From: DAHVFY01 sp040388665
GTDB lineage: Bacteria; Chlamydiota; Chlamydiia; Chlamydiales; Rhabdochlamydiaceae
Length of the DNA stretch: 64,000 nt
Direction: 5' to 3'
NCBI GenBank assembly: GCA_040388665.1
Contig: JAZKBL010000013.1
Coordinates: 1-64,000 of the forward strand
Both the position numbers and the translations under genes were made by a program. Shown here piece after piece: positions 32,963 to 42,742 of the stretch (positions are counted from its first letter, which is position 1; the number at the start of each line of letters is the position of its first letter). Under the pieces are notes generated by a model. It saw only the letters and a program-made list of their open reading frames with translations, was not told the origin of the DNA and searched no databases.

Positions 32963-34395
32963 GTTCATGGGAAACAGTCATCGGGCTTGAAATCCACGTA
33001 CAGCTCAATACAAAATCTAAACTGTTCAGCCCTGCGCCTAACCGATTTGGAGATGAGCCAAACACAAATATTGCTGCTGTATGCACAGGACAACCAGGCG
33101 CACTTCCTGTTTTGAACAAGGAGGCTGTACATTTGAGCGTTCTTTTCGGGTGTGCCGTAAAAGCAAACATCGCTCACTTTTGCAAATTTGATCGCAAGTC
33201 CTATTTTTATCCTGATAGCCCACGTAATTTTCAAATCACTCAATTTGATGAGCCCATCATCGCAGGGGGGGCGGTAATTGCAGAAGTTGAGGGGACTCCA
33301 AAGACTTTTGCAATCAATAGAGCCCATATAGAAGATGACTCTGGAATGTTAAAACATTTTAGTAACTTCGTAGGTGTTGACTACAACCGCGCTGGAGTTC
33401 CTTTATTAGAAATCGTTTCAGAACCTTGCATGCATTCTCCTAAAGAAGCTGTGGCTTATGCAATGGCAGTCAAAGCGATTATGGAGTATATTGGAGCCTC
33501 TGACTGTAATATGGATGAGGGTTCATTAAGAATCGATGCCAATATTTCGATCCGTCTGCAAGGAGAAAAAACTCTACGCAACAAAATAGAGATCAAGAAC
33601 ATGAACTCCTTCCACAATATGGAGCTTGCACTTGAATCTGAGATTAAAAGGCAAATCGCTTTCTACACACAGCATCCTAATCAAGAAATTGAAAAAGGCA
33701 CTTATAGATTTAACCTAGAAACTGGGCAAACCGAGCTGATGCGCCAAAAAGAGGACGCTGCTGACTATCGTTATTTTCCAGAACCTGACCTCGTGCCTAT
33801 CGTATTAACAGAAAGCTACATTGAGTCTGTAAGAGCTTCACTACCTGAGCTTCCCTACGATAGGTATAAACGGTACCTTGAGAAGTTGACCCTTCCTTCC
33901 GATACCGCACTCATTCTTGTGAACGACAAGGCCCTATCTAATTATTTTGAAGAAGGTTTAAGCTTCTGCAATAATGCACGCGCTCTTGCTAATTGGGTTC
34001 TTGTTGAATTTACAGGCAGATTAAAAAACAGCGGAAAGACACTAACTCAAACAACGATCAAAAGCTCGCAAATTGCCAAGCTTGTCCGAATGATCGATGA
34101 AGGAAAAATCACAGGCAAGATCGCAAAAAGTGTTGCTGATGACATGATGGCATCACCGGAAAAGGATTGTGAAGAGATCGTTAGATCCAATCCCAACTAT
34201 CAACCCATGAGCGACAGTTCTGCTATTGAAGCGCTCGTTATCCAAGTTCTTGAAGAAAATCCATCCTCTGCTGAAGATTATAAAGCAGGTAACAAAAGAG
34301 CTTTCGGCCACCTCGTTGGTCAAGTCATGAAACTCTCTAACGGAACCGCATCTCCACAACTAGTTAATGAAATTTTGACCAAAAAGCTTAGATAG
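32959..34395 (+). CDS. gatB: Asp/Glu-tRNA amidotransferase subunit B
   Basis: A 478-aa protein. I start at ATG 32959 (MSSWETVIGLEIHVQLNT), inside the gatA stop. Marks: GLEIHVQL, YFYPDSPRNFQITQFDEPI, DYNRAGVPLLEIVSEP, and KKEDAADYRYFPEPDL as RQKEDAADYRYFPEPD. The C-terminal YqeY-like tail ends in VGQVMKLSNGTASPQLVNEILTKKL. It phosphorylates and amidates mischarged tRNA. Confidence 0.96.
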   Translation: MSSWETVIGLEIHVQLNTKSKLFSPAPNRFGDEPNTNIAAVCTGQPGALPVLNKEAVHLSVLFGCAVKANIAHFCKFDRKSYFYPDSPRNFQITQFDEPIIAGGAVIAEVEGTPKTFAINRAHIEDDSGMLKHFSNFVGVDYNRAGVPLLEIVSEPCMHSPKEAVAYAMAVKAIMEYIGASDCNMDEGSLRIDANISIRLQGEKTLRNKIEIKNMNSFHNMELALESEIKRQIAFYTQHPNQEIEKGTYRFNLETGQTELMRQKEDAADYRYFPEPDLVPIVLTESYIESVRASLPELPYDRYKRYLEKLTLPSDTALILVNDKALSNYFEEGLSFCNNARALANWVLVEFTGRLKNSGKTLTQTTIKSSQIAKLVRMIDEGKITGKIAKSVADDMMASPEKDCEEIVRSNPNYQPMSDSSAIEALVIQVLEENPSSAEDYKAGNKRAFGHLVGQVMKLSNGTASPQLVNEILTKKLR

Positions 34396-34402
34396 TTATA
34401 CT
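34375..34402 (+). promoter_or_regulatory. Promoter of the RND efflux operon
   Basis: TTGACC (34375-34380), 16 bases, TATACT (34397-34402), overlapping the end of gatB. Transcripts would begin near 34409 and carry the large palindrome at 34431-34591 in their 5' part. Confidence 0.65.
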
Positions 34403-34430
34403 GCGGCTTATGTATCCAAGACATAGGCTA

Positions 34431-34591
34431 GGAAGTATGGCGAAAAGATGAATCTAAAGATTTTTGCAAAATTTTTTCATTGCTTCCATGATCGATTCGC
34501 AACACATACTTTGAAAAGTAGGGTAAGAAGCGATCATGGAAGCAACGAAAAAAGATGCGAAAAGCTTTCATTCATCTTTTCGCTATACTCC
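34431..34591. repeat. Long imperfect palindrome at the 5' end of the efflux operon
   Basis: The outer arms GCGAAAAGATGAAT (34440-34453) and its complement (34570-34583) and the 23-base inner arms at about 34472-34494 and 34529-34551 (one mismatch) form one long hairpin of about 160 bases. It overlaps the first 48 codons of the annotated TolC-like frame, making the true start uncertain. Confidence 0.8.
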
Positions 34592-36070
34592 GTTACTTCT
34601 GCTATTGCGGTTTTATCTATTTGCAGCGGTTGCTATGTCAACCGTGCGCTCATTTGGCCTTATCACTATGCACCGAAAACAGCGCACAGTGTCTGGAATC
34701 CCCCATCTGACGCAAAACAGCCCCTAATGACTGTACCGACTGCCTTTCCAGTAAGTGAAGATGAAGCGTCAACGCTTGCAGAGCTCATCGACGTTGCCCT
34801 TTTAAATAACACATCCACTCAGCAGACTTGGGCAGAAGCACGTTCCGCTGCGGCGCAATATGCGCAAACACAAAGTGCCGCTTTTCCAACAATCACTGGA
34901 TCGTACGATTGGATACGCACCCGTTCTTTAGTGGGCCCGGCTATTAATTCAGCAACTCCCTCCATCCTTTATTTGAGTCAGTGGGGACCCCAGCTTGCAC
35001 TGGCTTACACCATTTTTGATTTTGGAGTGAGAAGGGCTACGACAGAAGCTGCGCACCAGGCTCTTTTCTTTGCAGATTGGACGCACAACCGCATGCTACA
35101 GACAGTGATCCAGACAGTGTCTTCTGATTTCTATAACTATCTTCTTCAGAGACAACTCTATAGAACCTATGAAATCAACCTGTTGACTGCAAAAACAACA
35201 CTCGATGCAGCATCGCTTGGACTTCAAACTGGAGTTAGAGATCTTTCAGATGTTCTGCAAGCACAAACACAGGTGTTCCAAACTGAAATTACGGTAGTCA
35301 ATCAAGAACACAACGTACAAAGCAGTCTAGCGCAACTTCTGACTGACATGGGACTTCCATCCAATCATGAAATTATTGTACAAGATTTTCCTATTGTAAA
35401 ACCTGATGATGCACTGCTTAAAAATGTTGAAGAGCTTCTAGCTATTGCCATGCAAGAAAGAGATGATCTTCTTGCCGCAGAAGCTAATCTAAAATCCATG
35501 GAAGAGAAAGTGATTGTGGCTAAAAGACAGCAATGGCCTCAAATCACATATAATTTTAATTATGGAAAAACAACTTATAAATTAGAGCTTGGTAAGTTTT
35601 CTGACGGCTACGACTTTGCAGGTACTCTTAGCTTTTCTGTTCCTCTTTTTGCAGGCTTTTACTATAGAAATGGTGTGAAAATTGCAGAGGCTAATAAAGA
35701 ACAAGCAGAGGCGCAATTAAGACAAACTCTTTTGCAAGTGATTCAAGATGTCACTGTCGCACACTACAATGTTAAAATCACTTTCGAGGGTTTGCGCTTT
35801 GCCAACCAATACCTTAGGGCTGCTGCAGAAGAATATGATGTGATCCTCAGTCAGTATAAAGCAGGTGTTAATACGATTACAAATGTCCTTTCTGCACAGA
35901 GCTCTCTTGCAGATGCTCGTGCTAAAGAAGTGACTTCCATTAAAGATTGGTTCAGCTCCCTTGTGACACTCAATTATGCAACAGGGATTCTAACCCAATC
36001 TCTTATTCAAGAAAATGCGCCGGTTATCCCACAAGCGGAACGGTCGATACTTAGAGAGGATTCTCCATGA
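34448..36070 (+). CDS. TolC/OprM-family outer-membrane efflux protein (start uncertain)
   Basis: A frame of up to 540 aa. The body is a two-repeat outer-membrane efflux protein: AELIDVALLNNTSTQQTWAEARSAAAQYAQTQSAAFP, AYTIFDFGVRRA, DFYNYLLQRQLYRTYEINL, then the second repeat with ERDDLLAAEANLKSMEEKVIVAKRQQWPQITYNF and FSVPLFAGFYYRNGVKIAEANKEQAEAQ. A hydrophobic signal followed by CSGCYVNRALIWP suggests a lipoprotein as in OprM. ATG 34448 lies inside a palindrome, and the first 45 residues encoded by it look unlike a signal. An ATG at 34536 opens another frame with PLLLLL, so a frameshift or insertion at the 5' end is possible. It overlaps the next gene as ATGA. Confidence 0.85.
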   Translation: MNLKIFAKFFHCFHDRFATHTLKSRVRSDHGSNEKRCEKLSFIFSLYSVTSAIAVLSICSGCYVNRALIWPYHYAPKTAHSVWNPPSDAKQPLMTVPTAFPVSEDEASTLAELIDVALLNNTSTQQTWAEARSAAAQYAQTQSAAFPTITGSYDWIRTRSLVGPAINSATPSILYLSQWGPQLALAYTIFDFGVRRATTEAAHQALFFADWTHNRMLQTVIQTVSSDFYNYLLQRQLYRTYEINLLTAKTTLDAASLGLQTGVRDLSDVLQAQTQVFQTEITVVNQEHNVQSSLAQLLTDMGLPSNHEIIVQDFPIVKPDDALLKNVEELLAIAMQERDDLLAAEANLKSMEEKVIVAKRQQWPQITYNFNYGKTTYKLELGKFSDGYDFAGTLSFSVPLFAGFYYRNGVKIAEANKEQAEAQLRQTLLQVIQDVTVAHYNVKITFEGLRFANQYLRAAAEEYDVILSQYKAGVNTITNVLSAQSSLADARAKEVTSIKDWFSSLVTLNYATGILTQSLIQENAPVIPQAERSILREDSP

Positions 36071-37164
36071 AATATCTAATTCACATAACACTTCTCCTCT
36101 TTTTTTTAGGAGGTTGCGGCAAACCACAGCAGCAAGCTCTTCCTCCCCCCCCGGTGACGATGGTTAGGCCTGTTGTATGCGATGTGAATCTTTACACAGA
36201 TTATGTCGGTCACATGCAAGCAAACGTTACAGTGCAAGTAAGAGCGCAGGTCTCAGGCGTCATCACAGCAAAGTACTTTGAAGAGGGGCAAGATGTGAAA
36301 AATGGGGATCTCTTATTTACAATCGATGACAGACCTTATGTCGCAGCTCTTGCTAAAGCACAAGCAACTCTTTCCCAAACAATGGCACGGCTGCACCTAG
36401 CAGAAGAAACAGTTGCTAGATACACAGACCTTGTAAAACAAAAGTATATCTCTCAGCTTAATTATGATCAGTATGTAACAGAAGTTAAAGTCGACGATGC
36501 GACAATCCGGGAAAATATCGCTGAAATTGAAACGGCAAAAGTCAACCTTAGCTATTGCAACATCACAGCCCCCATGGACTGCACAACAGGTGTTCTTCAA
36601 ATCTATCCAGGCAATTATATTAATGCCGGTGGACAAAATCAATTAATCACTCTTAACCAAATCTCCCCCATTCAAGCGATATTCTTTGTCCCTGAAAAAG
36701 ATCTTCAAAACATTCAATTTTTACAAAGACAAAAAACATTAAAAACAATTGTATACCTCTATGACAATCAGGAGCACGGATATGATGGAGAGCTCGCTGT
36801 TGTTGATAACCAGGTAAATGCTAATACAGGATCCATTCAGCTAAAAGCTCTTTTACCCAACAAGGATAAAGCCCTCTGGCCGGGACAATTTGTCGTCGTA
36901 CGTTTAATTCTAGGAAGTAAAAAAAATGCGATTTTAATTCCCTCGAGAACAATCCAACTCGGTCAAACAGGATCTTACGTTTTTGTTATTAAGAGCGACG
37001 ATACGGTGGAAATGCGTAGAGTGATTGAAGGACAAAGGCAAGGAGAGTACTCTATTATTGAACAAGGAATAGATGCAGGAGAGATGGTGGTTCTTGATGG
37101 GCAATTAAATCTCGTAACAGGGATAAAAGTCTCAATTAAAAATGCTTCTGCAATAGGTAAGTAA
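36067..37164 (+). CDS. RND efflux periplasmic adaptor (membrane fusion) lipoprotein
   Basis: A 365-aa protein with lipoprotein signal MKYLIHITLLLFFLGGCGKP (lipid Cys17). The adaptor domains follow: TDYVGHMQANVTVQVRAQVSGVITAKYFEEGQDVKNGDLLFTID (lipoyl half), a helical hairpin at about 100-160 and the second lipoyl half with NITAPMDCTTGVLQIYPGNYI. It bridges the inner-membrane pump and the outer-membrane channel. Overlaps the TolC-like gene by 4 bases and precedes the pump by 3. Confidence 0.94.
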   Translation: MKYLIHITLLLFFLGGCGKPQQQALPPPPVTMVRPVVCDVNLYTDYVGHMQANVTVQVRAQVSGVITAKYFEEGQDVKNGDLLFTIDDRPYVAALAKAQATLSQTMARLHLAEETVARYTDLVKQKYISQLNYDQYVTEVKVDDATIRENIAEIETAKVNLSYCNITAPMDCTTGVLQIYPGNYINAGGQNQLITLNQISPIQAIFFVPEKDLQNIQFLQRQKTLKTIVYLYDNQEHGYDGELAVVDNQVNANTGSIQLKALLPNKDKALWPGQFVVVRLILGSKKNAILIPSRTIQLGQTGSYVFVIKSDDTVEMRRVIEGQRQGEYSIIEQGIDAGEMVVLDGQLNLVTGIKVSIKNASAIGK

Positions 37165-37167
37165 AAA

Positions 37168-40100
37168 ATGAAGATCAATATCTCAGAAATATTCATCAAA
37201 CGCCCTATCATGACGATTCTTGTCATGGCAGCGATCCTCTTTTTTGGCATACTCTCCTATCGAGCACTTCCTGTTAGCGATATGCCAAACGTCGAATACC
37301 CAACGATACAAGTGACGGCTTCTTATCCAGGTGCTGATCCTACGACGATGACAAATAGCGTGACCTCTCCTCTTGAAAAAAAGTTCACAACAGTTCAAGA
37401 ACTTGTCTCCATGGCATCAACAACTAATACAGGCTCTACGACAATTGTTCTGCAATTCACTTTAGATAGATCCATCGATGCTGCAGCGCAAGACGTTCAA
37501 TCAGCGATCAACCAAGCTTCAGAGCAGCTGCCTCAAGACCTGCCTTATGCGCCCACTTATACAAAAGTTAACCCTTCAGACACACCAATTCTTTTTTTGG
37601 CGGTCATGACAGAGACCTTGTCCCTTGGCGACCTCTATAATTACGCCAACACTGTCATTGCTCAGCAAATCAATATTGTCCCTGGAGTTTCACAGGTGAT
37701 CGTGTATGGCTACCCTTATGCTGTACGCGTTCAAGTAGATCCACAAAAGCTCGCAGCAAAAGGACTCGGCCTTTATGAGGTAGGCAACATCATTAAAAGT
37801 CAAAATCCTTACATTCCTGTCGGTACCATTTTCGGAGGAAAAACAGAATACACGATTGACGTCGACGGACAGATAGGAACTGCTGCAGGATATAATCCTC
37901 TCATTCTTAAAAATGATCATGGAGCGATCACACGCCTTCAAGATGTAGGCATGGCGCTTGACAGCACACAAGAAGATAAATTTTACGCCCACTACGTCTC
38001 TAAAGACAAAAATACAGCATCGATTATTGTTGCCATTCAAAAGCAGCCAGGAGCTAATGCGCTTACCATTATCGATCAAATCAACACGATGCTGCCAAAG
38101 CTCATGAGAGAGCTCCCAGGCTCTATCGAAGTGGTCCGTTTTTTTGATAAATCAGAGTTTATTCTTGAATCTGTAGCTGACGTACAGCTCACAGTGCTTG
38201 TTGCTTTCGTTCTTGTTGTCATCATCATTTTTCTTTATCTCGGACGTCCGATGAATACTCTTATTCCAACACTGGCTTTACCTATGTCGATTGTTGGCAC
38301 ATTCATCTTTATGTATCTCTTTAATTTCACCATCGACATTCTTTCTCTTCTTGCCATCAGTTTGTCGATTGGATTTCTAGTCGATGATGCCATTGTTGTT
38401 TTGGAAAATATTGTACGCCATGTGGAAATGGGAGAAGAGCCCATGGAAGCTGCATTAAATGGCTCTAGAGAAATTTGTTTTACTGTTCTATCGATGACTC
38501 TCTGCTTAATTTCTGTCTTTATTCCCATGCTTTTTATGAGTGGCATCGTTGGAAAAATTTTCTTTGAATTTGCCGTGACCATTGTGACCGCTGTTCTTAT
38601 TTCTGGCATCATTTCTCTTTCTTTAACACCGATGCTCTGCAGCAGGCTTGTCCCTCCCAAACATATCGGTGAAAATAAGACAAAAGTCGAAAAAATGTCA
38701 GAAAAATTCAATGAATTCCTTGTACACAAATACGAAAAAAGTCTGCATTTTGTTCTTAAACATCGGTTGAGCGTCGTTTTCGTTGGCATCGCAGCTATGC
38801 TTGGCGCTTTTTTCCTATTTCAAAAACTTCCAAAAGATCTTTTTCCTCCAGATGACTTGGGATTGATTCAAGGGCTTACCCTGACAAAGGACGGCACATC
38901 CACGTTTCAAATGATCGAAGATCAAAAAATGCTGACTTCAATGATCCGAGACAACCCCAACATTGAGGCCATCCACTCTGTTGGAGCCTATCCTGTCGAC
39001 AATCAAGGTCTTCTTTATATCCATCTAAAGCCCTACAAAGAACGCCTGCCCATGCCCAACATGATCCGCAGTCTATACGCGCAGCTCTATGAATTACCGG
39101 GCGTTAAGACATTTCTAAAGTCAGTTCCTCTTATCAACCTTCAAGTAGGTGCTACAACCATTTCAGGAGATTATCAATATACATTGCAGAGTTTAAATCC
39201 AGATGATCTCTATACAAATGCTGTTACGTTCTATCAAAAACTCCGCACTACTCCTGGATTTTTGCAAGTATATTCTGATCTTCAAGTGAATCAGCCGCAA
39301 TTACAAATTACAATCCAAAGAGATAAAGCCTCTCTGTTAGGAATTACAGCAAGCGACATTGAAAACGCTTTAAGCAATGCTTTTGCGGACTATAATCTAT
39401 CCCCTATTAATGAGCCTGAAAATCAGTATTACGTAATTATGGAAGTCCTTCCTAAATTTTACCACGATCCTAGCCAGCTATCGCAAATTTATATACGCTC
39501 TAGCGGAGGATATATGGTGCCTCTTACAGAAATCGTAACCATGCAAGAAGGGATAGGACCTCTTACAGTCAATCATATCAATGGACTTCCTTCTGTAACG
39601 ATTTCCTTTAACTTAAGTATTCCTCTTGATCGTGCCATTGCAACACTCAATCAACTCGCCGCAGAAGTTTTACCACAAAGTGTATCCGCTAGCGTCCAGG
39701 GAACAGCTAGCGTTTTTGAATCCTCTTTTGCTGATATGAGCTTCCTTCTTCTTATCACATTCTTTGTGATCTACATCATCCTCGGCATACTCTATGAAAA
39801 CTTCTTCCATCCGATCACTGTAATGACAACGCTTCCTCCTGCGGCACTCGGGGGGCTTGCAACTCTATTCATCACGCAAAATACTCTTTCGATGTACGCG
39901 CTAGTTGGCATTATCCTGCTACTTGGAATTGTGTTAAAAAATGGAATTATTTTGATTGATTTTGCTAATGAGAGCATCACGCACGGCAAACCTCCTCATG
40001 AGGCGATCTTACATGCGTGTACAACGCGATTTCGACCCATTTTAATGACAACAATCTCCGCCCTTATGGGAGCTGTTCCGATAGCCCTTGGCATCGGAGG

Positions 40101-40257
40101 ACTTACAGCACAAAGCCGCCGTCCCTTAGGCCTTGTCATCGTCGGCGGTCTTATCTTTTCACAACTGCTTACACTTTATCTAACACCCGTTGTCTACCTC
40201 TACTTAGAATGGATCAAAGAAAAGATCTACGACCATAAAGCAAAACCTGAAATCTAG
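37168..40257 (+). CDS. RND multidrug efflux transporter (AcrB/MexF-like, HAE1 type)
   Basis: A 1029-aa pump. It begins MKINISEIFIKRPIMTILVMAAILFFGILSYRALPVSDMPNVEYPTIQV, the standard start. Twelve membrane helices are expected; helix 4 carries the proton-relay pair in SIGFLVDDAIVVLENIVRH. Later blocks include VLKNGIILIDFANE and RFRPILMTTISALMGAVPIALGIGG. Length is typical (about 1030). It exports drugs or host-derived compounds using the proton gradient; substrates cannot be read from sequence. The three genes make a self-contained tripartite unit. Confidence 0.96.
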   Translation: MKINISEIFIKRPIMTILVMAAILFFGILSYRALPVSDMPNVEYPTIQVTASYPGADPTTMTNSVTSPLEKKFTTVQELVSMASTTNTGSTTIVLQFTLDRSIDAAAQDVQSAINQASEQLPQDLPYAPTYTKVNPSDTPILFLAVMTETLSLGDLYNYANTVIAQQINIVPGVSQVIVYGYPYAVRVQVDPQKLAAKGLGLYEVGNIIKSQNPYIPVGTIFGGKTEYTIDVDGQIGTAAGYNPLILKNDHGAITRLQDVGMALDSTQEDKFYAHYVSKDKNTASIIVAIQKQPGANALTIIDQINTMLPKLMRELPGSIEVVRFFDKSEFILESVADVQLTVLVAFVLVVIIIFLYLGRPMNTLIPTLALPMSIVGTFIFMYLFNFTIDILSLLAISLSIGFLVDDAIVVLENIVRHVEMGEEPMEAALNGSREICFTVLSMTLCLISVFIPMLFMSGIVGKIFFEFAVTIVTAVLISGIISLSLTPMLCSRLVPPKHIGENKTKVEKMSEKFNEFLVHKYEKSLHFVLKHRLSVVFVGIAAMLGAFFLFQKLPKDLFPPDDLGLIQGLTLTKDGTSTFQMIEDQKMLTSMIRDNPNIEAIHSVGAYPVDNQGLLYIHLKPYKERLPMPNMIRSLYAQLYELPGVKTFLKSVPLINLQVGATTISGDYQYTLQSLNPDDLYTNAVTFYQKLRTTPGFLQVYSDLQVNQPQLQITIQRDKASLLGITASDIENALSNAFADYNLSPINEPENQYYVIMEVLPKFYHDPSQLSQIYIRSSGGYMVPLTEIVTMQEGIGPLTVNHINGLPSVTISFNLSIPLDRAIATLNQLAAEVLPQSVSASVQGTASVFESSFADMSFLLLITFFVIYIILGILYENFFHPITVMTTLPPAALGGLATLFITQNTLSMYALVGIILLLGIVLKNGIILIDFANESITHGKPPHEAILHACTTRFRPILMTTISALMGAVPIALGIGGLTAQSRRPLGLVIVGGLIFSQLLTLYLTPVVYLYLEWIKEKIYDHKAKPEI

Positions 40258-41120
40258 GGCCTAGGATGGAAGGCGGAAAAGGCATCGAAGAGCTGTCTCT
40301 CACTGATATGGGTATAACGATCTGTTGTTGCAATGTGCGCATGTCCTAACATTTCTTGAATGATTCGCAAGTCTGCGCCATTTTCAAGAAGATGCGTTGC
40401 AAAAGAATGACGAAGAGTGTGCGGCGATATCCTTTTATTGATGCCCGTTTTTTTAGCGTACATTTTAATCTGTCGCCATACATAGATTCGATCGATCCGC
40501 AACCCTCGGTTTGTAAGGAAAAGTGCCGTGTGATCTGATTGATGAAAGCTTGCAAGGTAATGATCGACAGCTAGCACCGCAGACTTTGCGATCGGTACAA
40601 GCCTCTCTTTTCCCCCTTTTCCCTGAACGCGCACAAAGTCATCATCAAGATCAGAAATATTGAGCTGGCATACTTCAGAAACACGCAAACCCGATGCGTA
40701 AAGCACCTCTAGAACCGCCTTATCTCGAGCCCCTATTTCTGTAGTAATATCTGGTATTGCAAGAAGATCTTCCACTTCTTTGATGCTTAAAACCTCTGGA
40801 ATTAGCTGCCAAATTTTGGGAGTATCAAGAAGCAACGTAACATCTTCTGCAATGAGTCTTTCTCTTTTTAAAAATCGAAAAAACACTTTAATGGACACAA
40901 GAAAACGACAAAGAGTGCTGCTTGCAAGCTGTCGATTTTTTTGTTCAGAGAGAAAAGAAATCACTTCTCTTTCAGCGACCTTTTTAAAGTCATCTATCTG
41001 AACGTGTTTTAAAAATGCTATAAAATGCAGGAGATCGCGCTTGTAAGCTTGCAATGTGTTCTTAGCAAGTCCTTTCTCAGCGCCAAGGTAGGCAATAAAA
41101 TCAGAAACAGCTCTATCCAT
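40254..41120 (-). CDS. xerD: Tyrosine recombinase XerD/XerC-like
   Basis: A 288-aa recombinase with an N-terminal SAM-like core-binding domain (residues 1-90) and catalytic domain containing Arg146 (ASGLRVSEV), Lys168, His234 and Arg237 (HTLRHSFATH), His260 (LGHAHIATT) and the nucleophile Tyr269 (DRYTHI). This full set and the length fit chromosomal dimer-resolution recombinases rather than a phage integrase. XerC and XerD are hard to tell apart; I favour XerD. It converges on the RND pump with a 4-base overlap. Confidence 0.88.
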   Translation of the reverse strand: MDRAVSDFIAYLGAEKGLAKNTLQAYKRDLLHFIAFLKHVQIDDFKKVAEREVISFLSEQKNRQLASSTLCRFLVSIKVFFRFLKRERLIAEDVTLLLDTPKIWQLIPEVLSIKEVEDLLAIPDITTEIGARDKAVLEVLYASGLRVSEVCQLNISDLDDDFVRVQGKGGKERLVPIAKSAVLAVDHYLASFHQSDHTALFLTNRGLRIDRIYVWRQIKMYAKKTGINKRISPHTLRHSFATHLLENGADLRIIQEMLGHAHIATTDRYTHISERQLFDAFSAFHPRP

Positions 41121-41131
41121 ATAGGATAGAG

Positions 41132-42643
41132 TTATACAGATTTTGCAGAATTTGTGATAGGTTTCACATTTTTTGGCAGCTTATCGAGCCATTCTGCTTT
41201 GATATACTCAGCAAGCTCATTGACAGGTTTTTCTTTTTGATTCGCTCTTTTTTCTGCTTCGCCTATTTTTTTGTAAGTATATGCATTAATGAGGAGCCAG
41301 AAAGAACCAAGAATTAAGGTCAATAAAATGGGTGCAAGTCCTGCCGATAGGGCAACCATCAACCCAATGGAAAGTGCCATTGACAGAAAGGCTACAACTG
41401 ACGTAATGATGAGAAATTTTTTGTCATGAATTCCAGGATCGCTTTCCTTTAAATCCGTGCAATAATTATAAGCATCTATAAGTGTCATAGGGATAATTAC
41501 AGCAACAACTAAAATACCAACTGCAACCATAGCGCCAATGCCCCCTGTACATAAAAGAGCCATTGCAGTTGCACCAACTCCCATAATGCCCGCAAAGGTA
41601 AGCAAGGTATTGACAATGACTTTTCGATCCCATGCTTTTTCTGTTTTATCGATGATCACTTTAGACTTGTTAGATAATTCAATTCTTTCTTGATCCGTAA
41701 AATTTTTCTTTTCTTTTAACTTTTTATATTTTTTTAAATCTTCTACCGCTGAATCGCCGATAACTCGTGCTAGTTGCATTTCTTGTTTTAGCTCAAGTTT
41801 TCTTTTCTTGAAAGCATCTCCTATTTGTATCAGATTTTTATCACCTAAAGCAGCGTAAAGTTCTTTCCACTCTTCCTTGCTCATTTTCAGTTCTGCACAC
41901 ACCTTCGGCAACATTCTTTTTGCTTCTTTAATACAGTCTTTAGTGTTAAAATCATTGAGTTTGGCAAAATCTGTATCCTTACTCTCTAGCTTTCCTAAAA
42001 GAAAATTCATTTTTGTTTCATTAGAAGCTAGCTGATTGGGCTTGTGGTATTTAAACTTTAAAAGGTGGTAAAGATTGAAAGCTCCAAGAGCTCCTGTTAA
42101 TGCATAAAAAATTCCAAGAATTCCAGTGGATACTTGACCAAGACCAAAAGTCAACTTGCCAAATAAGCTTGCAGAGCCAAAACTAGTGGCATTAATACCC
42201 ATCGCCATCGAGGCAATATTCATTGGTCTAAAAATGACAAGACCAACAGCACTTGCTGTTTGCGCTGCTGAAGCGGCTAATTTAGTGCCCCCTTCTATAA
42301 CAGTTTGGGAATCGCCAACAAGCTGTCCTTCTTGAATCTTATGAGCTCCCTCAATTATTCCGAGGGTCGATGTCGCAATTCCAGCAAGCGCTGTTACCTG
42401 ACCCAAAGTCCCTTTAGAAGCGACATCTCTTGTAGCGACAGCCCCTTGTAATCCCTTCGTCGCACCAGCAAGATTCGTGGCCCCAGCTACCATACCGCTA
42501 ACGCTCAGCTTCATAGGCTCAATAGCTGCCTTTGCTACTTTCTTATTAAATGTTTGCAAATCCAAAGATGGCCCATTTGGGACTGCAGGAGAAGCTGATT
42601 GCGCACTTAAAGCAACGCTTGTTATATCTTTTACTGCCGACAT
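41132..42643 (-). CDS. Chlamydial paralogous membrane protein 1
   Basis: A 503-aa member of a local three-gene family. A hydrophobic part at about 120-200 contains VIFRPMNIASMAMGINATSFGSASLFGKLTFGLGQVSTGILGIFYALTG. A charged coiled middle follows (about 205-345). Two long hydrophobic stretches make the C-terminal half: LLTFAGIMGVGATAMALLCTGGIGAMVAVGILVVAVIIPMTLIDAYNYCTDLKESDPGIHDKKFLIITS and ALSIGLMVALSAGLAPILLTLILGSFWLLINAYTYKKI. No signal peptide. The layout recalls Inc-type proteins. The Ala/Gly-rich N terminus (1-110) is unique to this copy. Own promoter upstream. Function unknown. Confidence 0.8.
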   Translation of the reverse strand: MSAVKDITSVALSAQSASPAVPNGPSLDLQTFNKKVAKAAIEPMKLSVSGMVAGATNLAGATKGLQGAVATRDVASKGTLGQVTALAGIATSTLGIIEGAHKIQEGQLVGDSQTVIEGGTKLAASAAQTASAVGLVIFRPMNIASMAMGINATSFGSASLFGKLTFGLGQVSTGILGIFYALTGALGAFNLYHLLKFKYHKPNQLASNETKMNFLLGKLESKDTDFAKLNDFNTKDCIKEAKRMLPKVCAELKMSKEEWKELYAALGDKNLIQIGDAFKKRKLELKQEMQLARVIGDSAVEDLKKYKKLKEKKNFTDQERIELSNKSKVIIDKTEKAWDRKVIVNTLLTFAGIMGVGATAMALLCTGGIGAMVAVGILVVAVIIPMTLIDAYNYCTDLKESDPGIHDKKFLIITSVVAFLSMALSIGLMVALSAGLAPILLTLILGSFWLLINAYTYKKIGEAEKRANQKEKPVNELAEYIKAEWLDKLPKNVKPITNSAKSV

Positions 42644-42673
42644 AAATTACCCATAAAATTATTTCTTATCTTT

Positions 42674-42702
42674 ATTATATCATAATATTAATTTTATGTA
42701 AA
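42674..42702 (-). promoter_or_regulatory. Promoter of paralogue 1
   Basis: On the minus strand TTTACA (42697-42702), 17 bases, TATAAT (42674-42679), about 30 bases before the ATG at 42643. Confidence 0.7.
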
Positions 42703-42742
42703 GATATGTTTAATAAGTTTATAAGCAGCTAAAAATAAAAGA

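Noticed and set aside
34536..34727. 63-codon ORF inside the TolC-like gene
   Set aside because: Not called as a gene because it lies within the TolC frame and palindrome; kept only as evidence for a possible frameshift.
40254..41120. Phage or island integrase
   Set aside because: Length, catalytic set and lack of phage genes or attachment repeats nearby fit chromosomal XerC/D instead.
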